The position numbers were made by a program, and so were the translations under genes. A DNA stretch of 64,000 bases from Hydrogenophilales bacterium. GTDB lineage: Bacteria; Pseudomonadota; Gammaproteobacteria; Burkholderiales; Thiobacillaceae. The stretch spans positions 620,001 to 684,000 of the forward strand of contig JADJCP010000001.1 in the NCBI GenBank assembly GCA_016703155.1, given 5' to 3'. Positions 38,003-47,649 of this stretch are shown here, one piece after another; position 1 is the stretch's first letter; the number at the start of each line of letters is the position of its first letter. Below the pieces are notes generated by a model, which did no database searches, was not told the DNA's origin, and saw nothing but the letters and a program-made list of their open reading frames with translations.

Positions 38003-38891
38003 ACCCTGGATTGCCGCGCTTCGCTCGCAATGACGACAGCCTACCGTCATCGCGAGGCGCGTAGCGCCGTGGCGATCCAGTCTTTGCTTTGCCGGCCAGG
38101 TCGGAAACCCCTGGATTGCCGCGCTTCGCTCGCAATGACGACAGATTACCGTCATCGCGATGCACGTCGCGCCGTGGCGATCCAGTCAGTGCTTTGCCGG
38201 CCAGGTCGAGAACCCCTGGATTGCCGCGCTTCGCTCGCAATGACAACCGCCCACCGTCATCGCGAGACGCGTAGCGGCGTGGCGATCCAGACAGTGCTTT
38301 GCCGGCCAAGTCGGGAATCCCTGGATTGCCGCGCTTCGCTCGCAATGACAGCGGCCTACCGTCATCGCGAGGCACGTAGGGGCGTGGCGATCCAGTCTTT
38401 GCTTTGCCGGCCAGATCGGGAATCCCTGGATTGCCGCGCTTCGCTCGCAATGACGACAGACTACCGTCATCGCGAGGCACGTAGGGGCGTGGCGATCCAG
38501 TCTTTGCTTTGCCGGTCATGCCGAAAACCCCTGGATTGCCGCGCTCCGCTCGCAATGACAGCGGCCTACCGTCATCGCGAGGCGCGTAGCGGCGTGGCGA
38601 TCCAGTCAGTGCTTTGCCGGCCACGCCGAACACCCCTGGATTGCCGCGCTTCGCTCGCAATGACAGCGGCCTACCGTCATCGCGAGGCCCGTAGGGCCGT
38701 GGCGATCCAGGAAGGTGGGGCGCTCGGGCGCTTCGCAATGACTTCAGCAGGTAGCTGGTCGAGAGATGCCGTAGTTGAAGACTGGATTGCCACGGCGGCT
38801 TCGCCGCCTCGCAATGACGGCCGTTGGGTATCCCTTGCCTTTGCGCCATCCCGTCATCGCGAGGCCCGCAGGGCGTGGCGATCCGGGAATA
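38003..38891. repeat. Tandem array with exact 105-bp period
   Basis: The block cctggattgccgcgc starts at 38005, 38110, 38215, 38320, 38425, 38530 and 38635: seven units at exactly 105 bp, followed by diverged copies to 38891. Each unit is ctggattgccgcgcttcgctcgcaatgac, a short joint, gtcatcgcgaggcgcgtag-type, ggcgatccag and a private spacer with gctttgccggcca. Because 105 is a multiple of three and the unit lacks stops, frames of over 300 codons stay open on both strands; I treat them as non-coding. It occupies the 1.09-kb gap before the polymerase gene. Confidence 0.92.
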
Positions 38892-38913
38892 GTGCACTAG
38901 CCTGAGCTCGCTT

Positions 38914-40398
38914 ATGTCGCCTAGCTTCACTCACCGCCACGCTGTAGATGACCGATGGGTCTTCTGGGGCTTCCTCGGGTTGTTGCTGTGGGCGCCGTTA
39001 CCCTTGGCCAGTAACCGTATTTGGGCGATTGGTATTCTTGTGGTTTGGGTGCTGCTGCTTTTCGCAGGCTTGTGCTTTGCCTGGCGCGGCCGGATGGCTC
39101 AGGTCTGGTCCAGACTGGCCATGTTCCGGTGGCCATTGTTTTTCCTGGCCAGCTTTGCTCTGTTGACGCAATTCCAGTCTTTGCCATTGCCCGCCGAGGC
39201 GGTCGAATGGCTGTCCCCCGAGGCTGAGCGCATTCGTGCCGGGGCGTCGGTCTTGACCGGGCCTTCCGTCCATACGGTGTCGATCGATGAATTTCAGAGC
39301 TCAGTTTATACGGCCCTCAGCGTGAGTTTTCTACTATCGTTCATCATCGCGGTCGTGTTGCTGAGGACCGAGCAACGCATCGACACCCTGGCCACGGTGC
39401 TTGTCGTGAGTGGTCTTGTCCAGGCCATCCTGGCCGTGCTGCTGTTCTCGATGGGGGCCCAATATCAACTGTTTTTCACGGCCATCAACCATGTCCGGGC
39501 GCTCGGCTCTTTCGTCAACCCGAACCATTTGGCGGGCTATCTGGAATTGACGTTGTCCGTTGGCATCGGGCTGATGTTGAGCCGGCTGGGAAATACCAGT
39601 TCGACGAAACTGCATGGGTGGCGCGATTGGGCGGTCGCCAGCCTGAAGTTCCTGATCAGCCCGAAAATGCGCCTTCGCTTGATGCTGGTGATCATGGTCA
39701 TTGCCCTGGTGCTGTCCCGCTCGCGTATGGGCAATACGGCATTCTTCGCGGCCATGCTGATTGTCGGGGTCATGGCCATTAGCCTATCCCGACGCGCGAC
39801 CCCCGCCACGGTGACACTGATCGCGAGCCTGGTGGTGGTGGATATCTTCATCATCGGCAGCTGGATTGGCATCGAGCAGGTGGTGCATCGCGTCCAGGAA
39901 ACGGCGGTGATGGCATCGGACAAGCGCACCGAGCAAACCGTCGAGGCGCGGATTGAACCGGCTCGATATTCCGTCGACCTGATCAAGTCTTTTCCTATGC
40001 TGGGCAGCGGTGGCGGTAGCTTCTACAACGTCTTCAGCCGTTATCGACCACCCCAGGCAGATACTTTCTATGATCACACCCATAACGATTACGTCGAGAT
40101 TGCCAGTGACACGGGCTTGATCGGGGCGGCACTGCTGGGCGGATTTGTCCTGGTGTCATTGGGTCGCATGGTGTGGGTGCTGCGGGTTCGACATTCCGCA
40201 TTCGCACGGGGCATGGCATTCGGGGGACTGATGGCCAGCGTGGCCTTGATCATCCACAGCTTTGTGGACTTCAATTTACAGATTCCCGCGAATGCCTTGA
40301 CGATGACGGTGATTCTGGCCCTGGGTTGGTGCAGCGCCGCCTTGCCTGGATCGCCGTCTCAATCCCGCAATGCGTTGCAAAAAAGCTCGGGGCAGTGA
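38914..40398 (+). CDS. O-antigen ligase/polymerase family protein (Wzy/WaaL type)
   Basis: A 494-aa integral membrane protein with about 11-12 hydrophobic segments. The Wzy_C/WaaL signature region is present: LGSFVNPNHLAGYLEL near residue 200, SRSRMG in the middle, and a periplasmic loop with FPMLGSGGGSFYNVFSRYRPP and DHTHNDYVEIASDTGLIG. The HNDYVE motif is typical of exopolysaccharide polymerases and ligases. The gene at 28005 encodes another candidate polymerase, so one of the two may act as a ligase. Confidence 0.88.
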   Translation: MSPSFTHRHAVDDRWVFWGFLGLLLWAPLPLASNRIWAIGILVVWVLLLFAGLCFAWRGRMAQVWSRLAMFRWPLFFLASFALLTQFQSLPLPAEAVEWLSPEAERIRAGASVLTGPSVHTVSIDEFQSSVYTALSVSFLLSFIIAVVLLRTEQRIDTLATVLVVSGLVQAILAVLLFSMGAQYQLFFTAINHVRALGSFVNPNHLAGYLELTLSVGIGLMLSRLGNTSSTKLHGWRDWAVASLKFLISPKMRLRLMLVIMVIALVLSRSRMGNTAFFAAMLIVGVMAISLSRRATPATVTLIASLVVVDIFIIGSWIGIEQVVHRVQETAVMASDKRTEQTVEARIEPARYSVDLIKSFPMLGSGGGSFYNVFSRYRPPQADTFYDHTHNDYVEIASDTGLIGAALLGGFVLVSLGRMVWVLRVRHSAFARGMAFGGLMASVALIIHSFVDFNLQIPANALTMTVILALGWCSAALPGSPSQSRNALQKSSGQ

Positions 40399-40610
40399 GC
40401 CCGAACGGGCTATGCGGTCATGATTATGAGCGCCGTGTCTAGTGAATCGGGGGGGGTTCAGGTATCATTCCGCGAGAATAAGCAGGTTGCTGAACCGCCA
40501 TTTTCCAGTTCCCAACGAAGAAGAGGAACCCGTCAATTTCGAGCCCGAACGGGCCAGGGTGGTCTTAGCTCCGCACCGGTCAATTACAAGAAACTGAAGG
40601 GTAGCTAGTC

Positions 40611-41918
40611 ATGAAAACTCAGCGCGTTTTTCGCCTCACCACGCTTGCCATATCCATATCGTTAAGCTTCGCCGAAGCCTCGCTGGCCGAGGATATTTCG
40701 CCCAAGACCACCAGCTTCGCGACGCCGACCGCGCCCGCGGCCACCCCCGCCACGGTATTCACGCAACTGCCGTTGTCGGTGGACTATGCGACGGTGGTGC
40801 CGATCATGACCGCGCCGGCGCGCGGCGCCCCCATCAAGAACGGCAGTGTGTATATCTACCCGAATCTGATGCTGGGCCTTGGCCATAACGACAACGTGCT
40901 GGGCACCCAGACCAACGAGGTGTCTTCGACCCTGTTGGAAATGCGGCCAAGCGTGGTCGCTGAGATCGTCCGCGGCGGGGATCGCTACACCGCGCAGTAC
41001 AGCGGGGATTATGGCCACTACAGCGACTCGGACGACGACGATTTCGGCTACCACGATCTGTACCTGGCGGGTGACAATCATTTTTCGACGCGCGCGGCGC
41101 TGGGCTGGCGCATCGGCTATATCAAACGTTCCGATCCGCGCGGCTCGAACGATACAGCCTTTGGCAGCGAGCCGAATGCCTGGCACGCGCCGGTGGCCAA
41201 TGTCCTGTTTGGCTATGGCGCGCCCGAGGCCAAGGGCCGCTTCGAGGTGGAAGCCGGCCTGCAGAACAAGCGTTACGACAACAACCAGGCCATCACCGAA
41301 TCGTTTGATGTCAACCTGCACAACCTGGCCGGCCGCTTCTTCTATCGCGTCGCGCCGAAGACGCGGATGCTGTTCGAGGTGCGCCGCGCGGACTCGGATT
41401 ATTCGCTGGCGAGTTCCACCCTGGACAACGATGAAACGCAATACAACGTCGGCGTGACCTGGGATACCACGGCGGCGACGACCGGTATTTTCAAGCTGGG
41501 CCATCTGGAAAAAGACTTCGATGCCGCCAGCCGCAAGGATTTCTCCGGCACCAGTTGGGAAGGCACGATCCGCTGGGCGCCCCGCACCTACAGCACCTTC
41601 GACCTGACCACGTCGCGCAATACGGCGGATTCGTCCGGCACGGGCGATTACATCATCAACCGGAACGTGTCGCTGGCCTGGAACCACAAGTGGAGCGACC
41701 GCTTCGGCACGCTGGTGAGCTATGGCACGCTGAAGTCGGACTATGAAGGCGTCGACCGTGCCGACGACACGGAGACCTTCAGCGTTGGCGCCACCTACGA
41801 TATGCGTCGCTGGCTGCGCCTGGGCGTCAACCTGACGCATACGGACCGGTCTTCGAATCAGCTCATCAATGAGTATGACCGCAATGTGCTGATGTTCACG
41901 GTGGAAGGCACGCTGTAA
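40611..41918 (+). CDS. Outer-membrane beta-barrel protein, EpsL-like
   Basis: A 435-aa protein with a signal peptide (about 1-26, ending ASLA before ED). Amphipathic strands ending in aromatic residues run through the chain (for example RYTAQYSGDYGHYSD, FEVEAGLQNKRYDN and TAATTGIFKLGHLEKDF), with a C-terminal strand VLMFTVEGTL. This matches the beta-barrel porin-2 group found as EpsL in betaproteobacterial exopolysaccharide operons. It probably assists passage or retention of polymer at the outer membrane. The 212-base gap upstream carries gagcccgaacgggc twice. Confidence 0.85.
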   Translation: MKTQRVFRLTTLAISISLSFAEASLAEDISPKTTSFATPTAPAATPATVFTQLPLSVDYATVVPIMTAPARGAPIKNGSVYIYPNLMLGLGHNDNVLGTQTNEVSSTLLEMRPSVVAEIVRGGDRYTAQYSGDYGHYSDSDDDDFGYHDLYLAGDNHFSTRAALGWRIGYIKRSDPRGSNDTAFGSEPNAWHAPVANVLFGYGAPEAKGRFEVEAGLQNKRYDNNQAITESFDVNLHNLAGRFFYRVAPKTRMLFEVRRADSDYSLASSTLDNDETQYNVGVTWDTTAATTGIFKLGHLEKDFDAASRKDFSGTSWEGTIRWAPRTYSTFDLTTSRNTADSSGTGDYIINRNVSLAWNHKWSDRFGTLVSYGTLKSDYEGVDRADDTETFSVGATYDMRRWLRLGVNLTHTDRSSNQLINEYDRNVLMFTVEGTL

Positions 41919-41927
41919 GGATGAAAC

Positions 41928-42015
41928 GTCATTGCGGGCATCGCGAAGCAATCCAGTGTGGTGTTGACAGGGTCTGAACTCTGGATCGCCACGTCGCTTC
42001 GCTCCTCGCGATGAC
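41928..42015. repeat. Single GTCATTGCG palindromic unit
   Basis: An 88-bp palindromic unit: gtcattgcgggcatcgcgaagcaatccag, a 24-base spacer, then ctggatcgccacgtcgcttcgctcctcgcgatgac. It lies 10 bases after the barrel gene stop. Together with the element at 42247 it accounts for most of the 514-base gap before the export protein gene; the rest shows no convincing gene. Confidence 0.8.
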
Positions 42016-42246
42016 GCGGTAATGCCGATTCCGGTGGGAACGTGAGGTAGTTAACACACAAAGGTCATGTCCATCTGGTATTAACCTGTGGCCATTCGCC
42101 GAACGACGGCGCCGCGGCACATCCCTTTCAGGGTCGGTTTTAATGTTATTGAGTGCGGAAGACGATACATGCGGTATTTTTGTTTTGAGATCAATGGCAC
42201 TGGCTTAAGCGGTATGGGCTTGAATTTGGCCTCGGCAAAGGATCTC

Positions 42247-42369
42247 TTCCCCCTTTGGAAAAGGGGGATTGAGGGGGATTTTACGGCGGTGGCATGCACG
42301 AACGCCTCTGAAATCCCTGATGAAGACCCTACCCTTCGGTACCCCACCCTCCCCTCTTCAAAGGGGGAA
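42247..42369. repeat. Paired CCCCCTTT hairpin element, copy 4
   Basis: Left part ttccccctttggaaaagggggattgagggg, then a longer and diverged middle, then cctcccctcttcaaagggggaaa. It is the least conserved copy. An open frame continues through it into the export gene, but the signal peptide begins downstream at 42433, so the element is part of the leader rather than the protein. Confidence 0.65.
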
Positions 42370-42432
42370 ATGCCTTCGTTGAAGACTCGATTCGAGTTCG
42401 CCCCGCACAAGATAGTGTCATTGTGTTCCGAG

Positions 42433-43257
42433 ATGATTCGTGGCTGGGTGCTGTTGTGGGTTGCCTTGCTGGGTCTGGTCAGCCACGCCGCCTGCGCGGA
42501 CGAGATGAAACCGGATGCCGCCAACCCGACCGCGACTGTTGCCCCGGCATCGCCTGCCCCGATTTCGACGCTCTCCGCCTACCGCCTTGGCCGTGGCGAC
42601 ATGCTCTCGGTGCACGTCTTCGGTGAAGAGGACATGAGCGTCGACAAGATCCGTCTGACCGACGCCGGCACGTTTCTGCATCCGGTGCTGGGCGAGATGC
42701 GCGTGCTTGGCTTGACCGTGGGCGAACTGGAAAAGCTGGTCGCGGATGGCTTGCGTGGTCGCTATCTGGTCAATCCCCGCGTTTCCGTACGGCTGGATGA
42801 GTATCGGCCATTCTTTATCAACGGCGTGGTTTTCAGGCCGGGGGCGTACCCCTATCAGCCGGGGCTGACCGTGCATAAAGCCGCCTCGCTGGGCGGCGGC
42901 TTCAAGGAAACGGCCGACCTGAACAATATCTCCATCGTTCGTGAATTCGAGCCGCAGCTCGGCCCGCAAAAGGCCAGTCTGGATACCGCTGTCCTGCCAG
43001 GCGACACGGTGGAAGTGGCCGAGTTCATCCAGTTCTTTGTCAACGGCATGGTGTTCAAGCCGGGCGGCTACCCGTTCCAGTTGGGCATGAATGTGCAGAA
43101 GGCAGTATCCATTGCAGGGGGCTTCAAGGAACGGGCCTCGCTGAACAAGATTTATGTGATCCGTCACGGTGCCGATAACAACGCCAAAGAAAAAGCGGAC
43201 CTGACCACGCCGATCCTTCAAGGCGACATCATCATGGTGGAAGAGAGCTTCTTCTGA
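42433..43257 (+). CDS. Polysaccharide export protein, Wza/OPX family
   Basis: A 274-aa exported protein. Signal peptide IRGWVLLWVALLGLVSHAACA; the Cys at position 21 is not in a good lipobox. It has a Poly_export domain (YRLGRGDMLSVHVFGEEDM...VGELEKLVADGLRGRYLVNPRV) and two SLBB domains (FFINGVVFRPGAYPYQPGLTV and FFVNGMVFKPGGYPFQLGMNV). It lacks the C-terminal transmembrane helix of E. coli Wza, so it may need the separate barrel protein at 40611 for the outer-membrane pore. The start is chosen by the signal peptide; the ribosome site is weak. Confidence 0.9.
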   Translation: MIRGWVLLWVALLGLVSHAACADEMKPDAANPTATVAPASPAPISTLSAYRLGRGDMLSVHVFGEEDMSVDKIRLTDAGTFLHPVLGEMRVLGLTVGELEKLVADGLRGRYLVNPRVSVRLDEYRPFFINGVVFRPGAYPYQPGLTVHKAASLGGGFKETADLNNISIVREFEPQLGPQKASLDTAVLPGDTVEVAEFIQFFVNGMVFKPGGYPFQLGMNVQKAVSIAGGFKERASLNKIYVIRHGADNNAKEKADLTTPILQGDIIMVEESFF

Positions 43258-43363
43258 TGGTGTCGATGTTTCCGCGCCGGGCGGTCCCATGTTCACCGGA
43301 CCCTGTACGGGAAGCATGAACCGAACGCCACCGCCCCAGACCCATTTCACATACCAATAAACC

Positions 43364-45606
43364 ATGAACACGACCACGACCACCCATCCTAGATCTCTTC
43401 TGGAGCCCACCCATTTCGAGGCCGAGGCCAACCTGGATCTCCTGGAGTACTGGCGCAGCATCACCAAGCGCAAGTGGGCCATCCTCGGCTTTGGCCTGGC
43501 CGTGGCGCTGGTCGCCGCGGTCATCACCTCGGTGATGACGCCGATCTTCAAAGCCACCAATATGCTGATGATCGAGGACAAGAAGAGCAAAGTGATTTCG
43601 ATCGAGGATGTCTATTCCTCGGTGACCTCGAACCGGGAGTATTTCCAGACCCAGGTGGAGATCATCAAGTCACGCGAGGTCGGCCTGAAAACCATCGAGC
43701 GACTGAAGCTCTGGGAGCACCCGGAATTCGACCCGCGCAGGAAAGAGAAAGGGACGAAAGACACCCTGTTGGCCGCCATCGGTTTCAAACAGACCGCCGA
43801 GCCGACGCAATGGAACGAGAAAACGCTGTCGGAGGCCGTTTACGGTAATTTTGCCCGTCGCGTCAGCGTTGAGCCGATCCGTTTGAGCTATCTGGTGAAA
43901 ATCAGCTTCGAATCCGCGGACAAGGAACTGGCTGCCAAGGTGGCCAACATGATCGCCGAATCGTATATCCGCAACGATATGGAGAACCGCTATCAGGTCA
44001 CGCAGCAGGCCAGCGGTTGGTTGCAGGAAAATATGGCTTCAGTGCGCGAAAAGCTGGAGGCCTCGGAAAAGGCCTTGCAGGCCTACCGTGAAAGTCACGG
44101 GATGGTGAACATTCAGGATGCGGCTCAGAGCGGTATCGGCCAGCAGATTACCGAATACACCACACGCCTGGCGGAAAGCCGGGTGCGCCGGGCGCAGGTC
44201 GAAAGCGCCTACAACCAGATCAAGAATGCCGGATCGGGGACCGATCTCAGTTCGCTGCCCGCCGTGGTACAGAACGGCACTGTGAGCAAGGCCAAGGAAC
44301 AGTTGGCCGATGCCGAACGCAAGTTGTCCGAGCTGAGCCAGCGCTACGGCCCGGAGCACCCGAAGATGGTTCAGGCGAAGGCCGAACTGGCTTCCGCGAA
44401 GGACAACCTGAAGCGCCAGGTCGATACGGTGGTGGCCAGCGTCACGCGCGAGTACGAAGTGGCGCGCGGCACCGAGGCGACCATGGAACGCAGTCTGGGC
44501 CGGCTCGGGGCGCGATCCAGAGCGTCAACCGCAATGAAAAGCTGGGCGTGCTGGAGCGCGACGCGCAGGCGAACCGACAGATGTATGAGATGTTCCTGAA
44601 GCGGGGCAAGGAAACAAGCCTGAATAGTGACCTACAGTCACCCGTGGCGCGAATTGTCGATTCCGCGACGCCACCTGGCTCGCCCGCGAAACCGAAGAAG
44701 GCGCAGATCACCCTGATTGCCCTGGTTCTGGGCCTCTTCCTGGGTGCGCTGGCCTCCTTGCTCATCGACCGTCTGGATAACACGCTGAAGACCTCGGAAG
44801 ATGCCGAGTTGAAACTGCGCCAGCCCGTGCTGACGACCTTGCCGGTGTTGCCCAAGGAGGGTTCCAGCCGTGTCAGTTCGTCGCATACCTTCCAGGAAAA
44901 ACCCGACTCGGTGTATTCGGAGTCGATCCGCACCGCCCGTTCCGGGGTGCTGCTCTCGGCCATCGACCTGCCAAACCGGATTTTGCTGGTGACGTCCAGC
45001 TTGCCCGGCGAAGGCAAGACGACGTTCTCGATCAACCTGGGGCTGGCGCACGCCCACACGGCGAAGCCCCTGCTGATCGAGTGCGACATGCGCCGACCGA
45101 CCATCGCCCGGTCGATGGACCTGGAACCGGGCGCCAAGGGGTTGTCGGATCTGGTTGCCGGAACCAGCACCGTGGAGGAATGCGTGCACCGGGTCAGTGG
45201 CAGCACCCTGGCGGTGATCCCCGCCGGGACGATTCCGCCGAACCCGCTGGAACTGCTCATTTCCAATCGGTTCAAGGAAACCATGGACGCCCTGGCGAAG
45301 CAGTTCGAGATCATCGTCATCGATTCGCCCCCCGTCGAACTGGTCTCCGATGCCCAGGTGATTGCGCCCTATGCCACCGGCGTGATCTTCGTGGTGAAGG
45401 CCGCCGAAACCCCCCATAAACTGGCCAGCAAGGCCATCAACCGAATCAAACGCAGCGGCGGGGAGATTCTTGGGGTGGTGCTGAATATGCTGGATTTCCA
45501 GAAGGCCCACAAATACTACGGGGAATATTCCGGGTATAGCCACTATGGTTACAAGGGCGGCTACAGCACGACGTATGGCGGCGAGGCCCGGGCCAAGACG
45601 GCTTAG
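43364..45606 (+). CDS. Wzc-type chain-length regulator with tyrosine kinase, one frameshift
   Basis: PCP-2a protein of about 747 aa. An N-terminal Wzz domain (LDLLEYWRSITKRKWAILG, first membrane helix near 45) is followed by a long periplasmic coiled-coil part and a second membrane helix ITLIALVLGLFLGALASLL. The cytoplasmic BY-kinase has Walker A LPGEGKTTF near residues 547-555, Walker A' LLIECDMRRPTIAR and Walker B IIVIDSPP. The C-terminus is a tyrosine cluster (six Tyr in KYYGEYSGYSHYGY). The frame breaks at the four-G run 44504-44507; one added base restores GAIQSVNRNEKLGVLER. It controls polymer length and export with the Wza-type and PHP-phosphatase partners. Confidence 0.93.
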
Positions 45607-45668
45607 TCGTAATGGACGCGGCGACATGGCGATCCAGCACGTGCAGCGCCGGCAAAAAGGGCATCTGA

Positions 45669-45951
45669 CTGGATTGCCGCGCTTCGCTCGCAATGACGGC
45701 AGCCCATCATCGCGAGGCGCGTAGCGACGTGGCGGTCCAGTTCAACCCATCCCTGCCTGAGTGGCAATTCCTGGATTGCCGCGCTTCGCTCGCAATGACA
45801 ACAGCCCGTCATCGCGAGGCGCATCGCGACGTGGCGATCCAGTTCTACCCATCCCAGCCTAAGTGGCAATTCCTGGATTGCCGCGCTTCGCTCGCAATGA
45901 CGGCAGCCCGTCATCGCGAGAAGCGTAGCGACGTGGCGATCCAGTTCAATC
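45669..45951. repeat. Tandem array with exact 102-bp period
   Basis: Units of ctggattgccgcgcttcgctcgcaatgac begin at 45669, 45771 and 45873, exactly 102 bp apart, each followed by gtcatcgcgaggcg-type, gacgtggcgatccag and a private spacer (ttc-acccatccc-gcct-agtggcaattc). A leading partial unit starts near 45620. The array fills the 391-base gap between the kinase and phosphatase genes. Its spacer is different from that of the 105-bp array, so the two expanded independently. Confidence 0.9.
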
Positions 45952-45997
45952 CAGGCCGTCGTAGACGACAACCGGTTTGGCACACCGCGACACCACG

Positions 45998-46732
45998 ATG
46001 ATCGACCTGCATTGCCACTTCCTCCCCAAGGTCGACGATGGCCCCGAGTGCGTCAATGTGGCGGTGGCAATGGCCGAGGCGGCGGTGGCGGATGGCATTC
46101 GCGTATCAGTGCTCACCCCGCACGTCCACCCCAGGCGCTACGACAACACCCGCACCTCGCTCGAAAAAATCTTTCATGCCTTCCAGCATATTCTGGCGTT
46201 GAAACACATCCCGCTCGAGGTTCGCCTGGGTGGCGAGGTCCGTTTATCGCCAGAGTCGCTTGGCCTCATCCTCGATGACAACGTGCCCTTCCTTGGCACC
46301 CTGAGTGGCTTTCGAGTGCTCCTGCTGGAATTTCCCCACCAGAACATTCCGGTCGGTAGCGAGATGTTCATCCGCAAACTGCTGGATTTGAAGATACGCC
46401 CCCTGATCGCCCACCCGGAACGCAACAAGTCGGTGATGCAAGACCCTGAAAAAATCCGCCCCTATGTTGACATGGGCTGCTGGCTGCAACTGACGGCGGG
46501 CTCCATCGCCGGCCACTTCGGGGAACAGGCACGGCATACCTCACGCTACCTTCTGGAACATGAGTGGGCCTGGATTATCGCCAGCGACGCCCACAACCTG
46601 GAGAGCCGCCCGCCCAAGCTGAGCGAAGGCCGGGATGCCGTGGCCGCACTGCTTGGCGAGCGGATGGCGCGGCGCATGGTGCATGAGCGCCCGGCCCGCA
46701 TCCTCGGGCTGGACAGCGTTGTCGCGGCTTGA
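45998..46732 (+). CDS. CpsB/YwqE-type PHP tyrosine phosphatase
   Basis: A 244-aa metal-dependent phosphatase that removes phosphate from the BY-kinase tyrosine tail. It has the PHP motifs: IDLHCHFLPKVDDGP at the N-terminus, VLTPHVHP, LLLEFP, IAHPERN and IASDAHN near the end. The start is at the ATG giving MIDLHCH; a longer version begins inside the repeat. Kinase and phosphatase are adjacent, as in many export operons. Its stop overlaps the next ATG (tgATG). Confidence 0.92.
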   Translation: MIDLHCHFLPKVDDGPECVNVAVAMAEAAVADGIRVSVLTPHVHPRRYDNTRTSLEKIFHAFQHILALKHIPLEVRLGGEVRLSPESLGLILDDNVPFLGTLSGFRVLLLEFPHQNIPVGSEMFIRKLLDLKIRPLIAHPERNKSVMQDPEKIRPYVDMGCWLQLTAGSIAGHFGEQARHTSRYLLEHEWAWIIASDAHNLESRPPKLSEGRDAVAALLGERMARRMVHERPARILGLDSVVAA

Positions 46733-47451
46733 TGCACGCCAACGGACACCCACAGAGGTACCCGGAAGTGACTGAATCGGCTTCTCCCTGGGGATCGTCT
46801 CCGCTCACGACACGGCTGTGGCGGGCTTTTCTCTTCGCTCTGCTGCTGGCGATGGTGGCGCCCGCGGCCTACTTCGGCATACGCGCGGGATGGGCCGATG
46901 CCCTGACGCTCAAGGCCCGCAGCGACATCGCCGAGTGGCAGCGCGCCCACACCCACCCCGGCATCGAAGACTGGCGCGACGCCCGCGACGCGCTCCGCAA
47001 CGGTTTGCGTTTTACCCCCGACGACCCGAAGCTGTATGAGCATCTGGCCTATCTGTACGGTCTGCGCGCCGTGCAGGCGAGCCGGGTGCCCGAGCTGCGT
47101 CAGTCGCTCCTCGAACAGGCGTCGATCTATTACGTCGCGGCCTTGCGTCTGCGTCCGATGTCACCGCACACCTGGGCGAACATCGCCCTGGCGGCGCATA
47201 TGATGGCTGATCGCGACACGGTGTTGTGGCTGGCCTTTGATAAAGCCATGCAATACGGCGCCAACGAGCCGCAGGTTCAATTGATGCTCGCCGAGATCGG
47301 CCTGAGTCGCTGGAATGGCCTGGACGAGCCGCGCAAGGCGGTGTTGCGCGCCACCTTCAAACGCGCCGCGCCGGCGCTGCGCAAGGAACTGGACAAGATC
47401 GCCGAACAGCACGCGGTTGACATACTGGCGTTGACACAAGCCGGTGCTTGA
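46732..47451 (+). CDS. TPR-like membrane protein, VpsP-like
   Basis: A 239-aa protein with one N-terminal membrane helix (LWRAFLFALLLAMVAPAAYFGI, about 30-50) and a helical periplasmic part with TPR-like repeats (RDALRNGLRFTPDDPKLYEHLAYLYGL, YYVAALRLRPMSPHTWANIALAAH). The layout resembles VpsP-family proteins of exopolysaccharide operons, from memory. The ATG overlaps the phosphatase stop by one base, so they are coupled. It is the last gene of the export group; the role is unknown, perhaps a scaffold. Confidence 0.75.
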   Translation: MHANGHPQRYPEVTESASPWGSSPLTTRLWRAFLFALLLAMVAPAAYFGIRAGWADALTLKARSDIAEWQRAHTHPGIEDWRDARDALRNGLRFTPDDPKLYEHLAYLYGLRAVQASRVPELRQSLLEQASIYYVAALRLRPMSPHTWANIALAAHMMADRDTVLWLAFDKAMQYGANEPQVQLMLAEIGLSRWNGLDEPRKAVLRATFKRAAPALRKELDKIAEQHAVDILALTQAGA

Positions 47452-47481
47452 TGGCCCTTGACCAGGGCCGATTGATTGCTA

Positions 47482-47554
47482 CTGGATCGCCACGTCGCTA
47501 CGCTCCTCGCGATGACGAGGTACCGTCATTGCTAGCGCCGCGCGGCAATCCAGG
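47482..47554. repeat. Single palindromic repeat unit
   Basis: ctggatcgccacgtcgctacgctcctcgcgatgac, a short joint and gtcattgctagcgccgcgcggcaatccag: one unit of the GTCATTGCG family. It lies between the VpsP-like gene and the megasynthase. The remaining roughly 100 bases before the ATG at 47650 must hold any promoter; I see no clear one. Confidence 0.8.
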
Positions 47555-47649
47555 GGGTGTCTCATATTTCCACCTTTGCCGCCCGCGAACGGGCCAAATA
47601 TCGGGCTATCCGTTTATCATCGCAGTGCGCACTCAACCATTCATTCGCC

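Noticed and set aside
37919..38930. Open frames of more than 300 codons on both strands over the 105-bp array
   Set aside because: The period is a multiple of three and the unit lacks stops, so frames stay open by structure. The translations are the repeat itself, without a start context.
40662..41951. Minus-strand frame opposite the barrel protein gene
   Set aside because: No ribosome site or domain; the plus-strand product has a signal peptide and beta-strand pattern.
42088..42432. N-terminal extension of the export protein
   Set aside because: The extension runs through a hairpin repeat element and would bury the signal peptide that begins at 42433.
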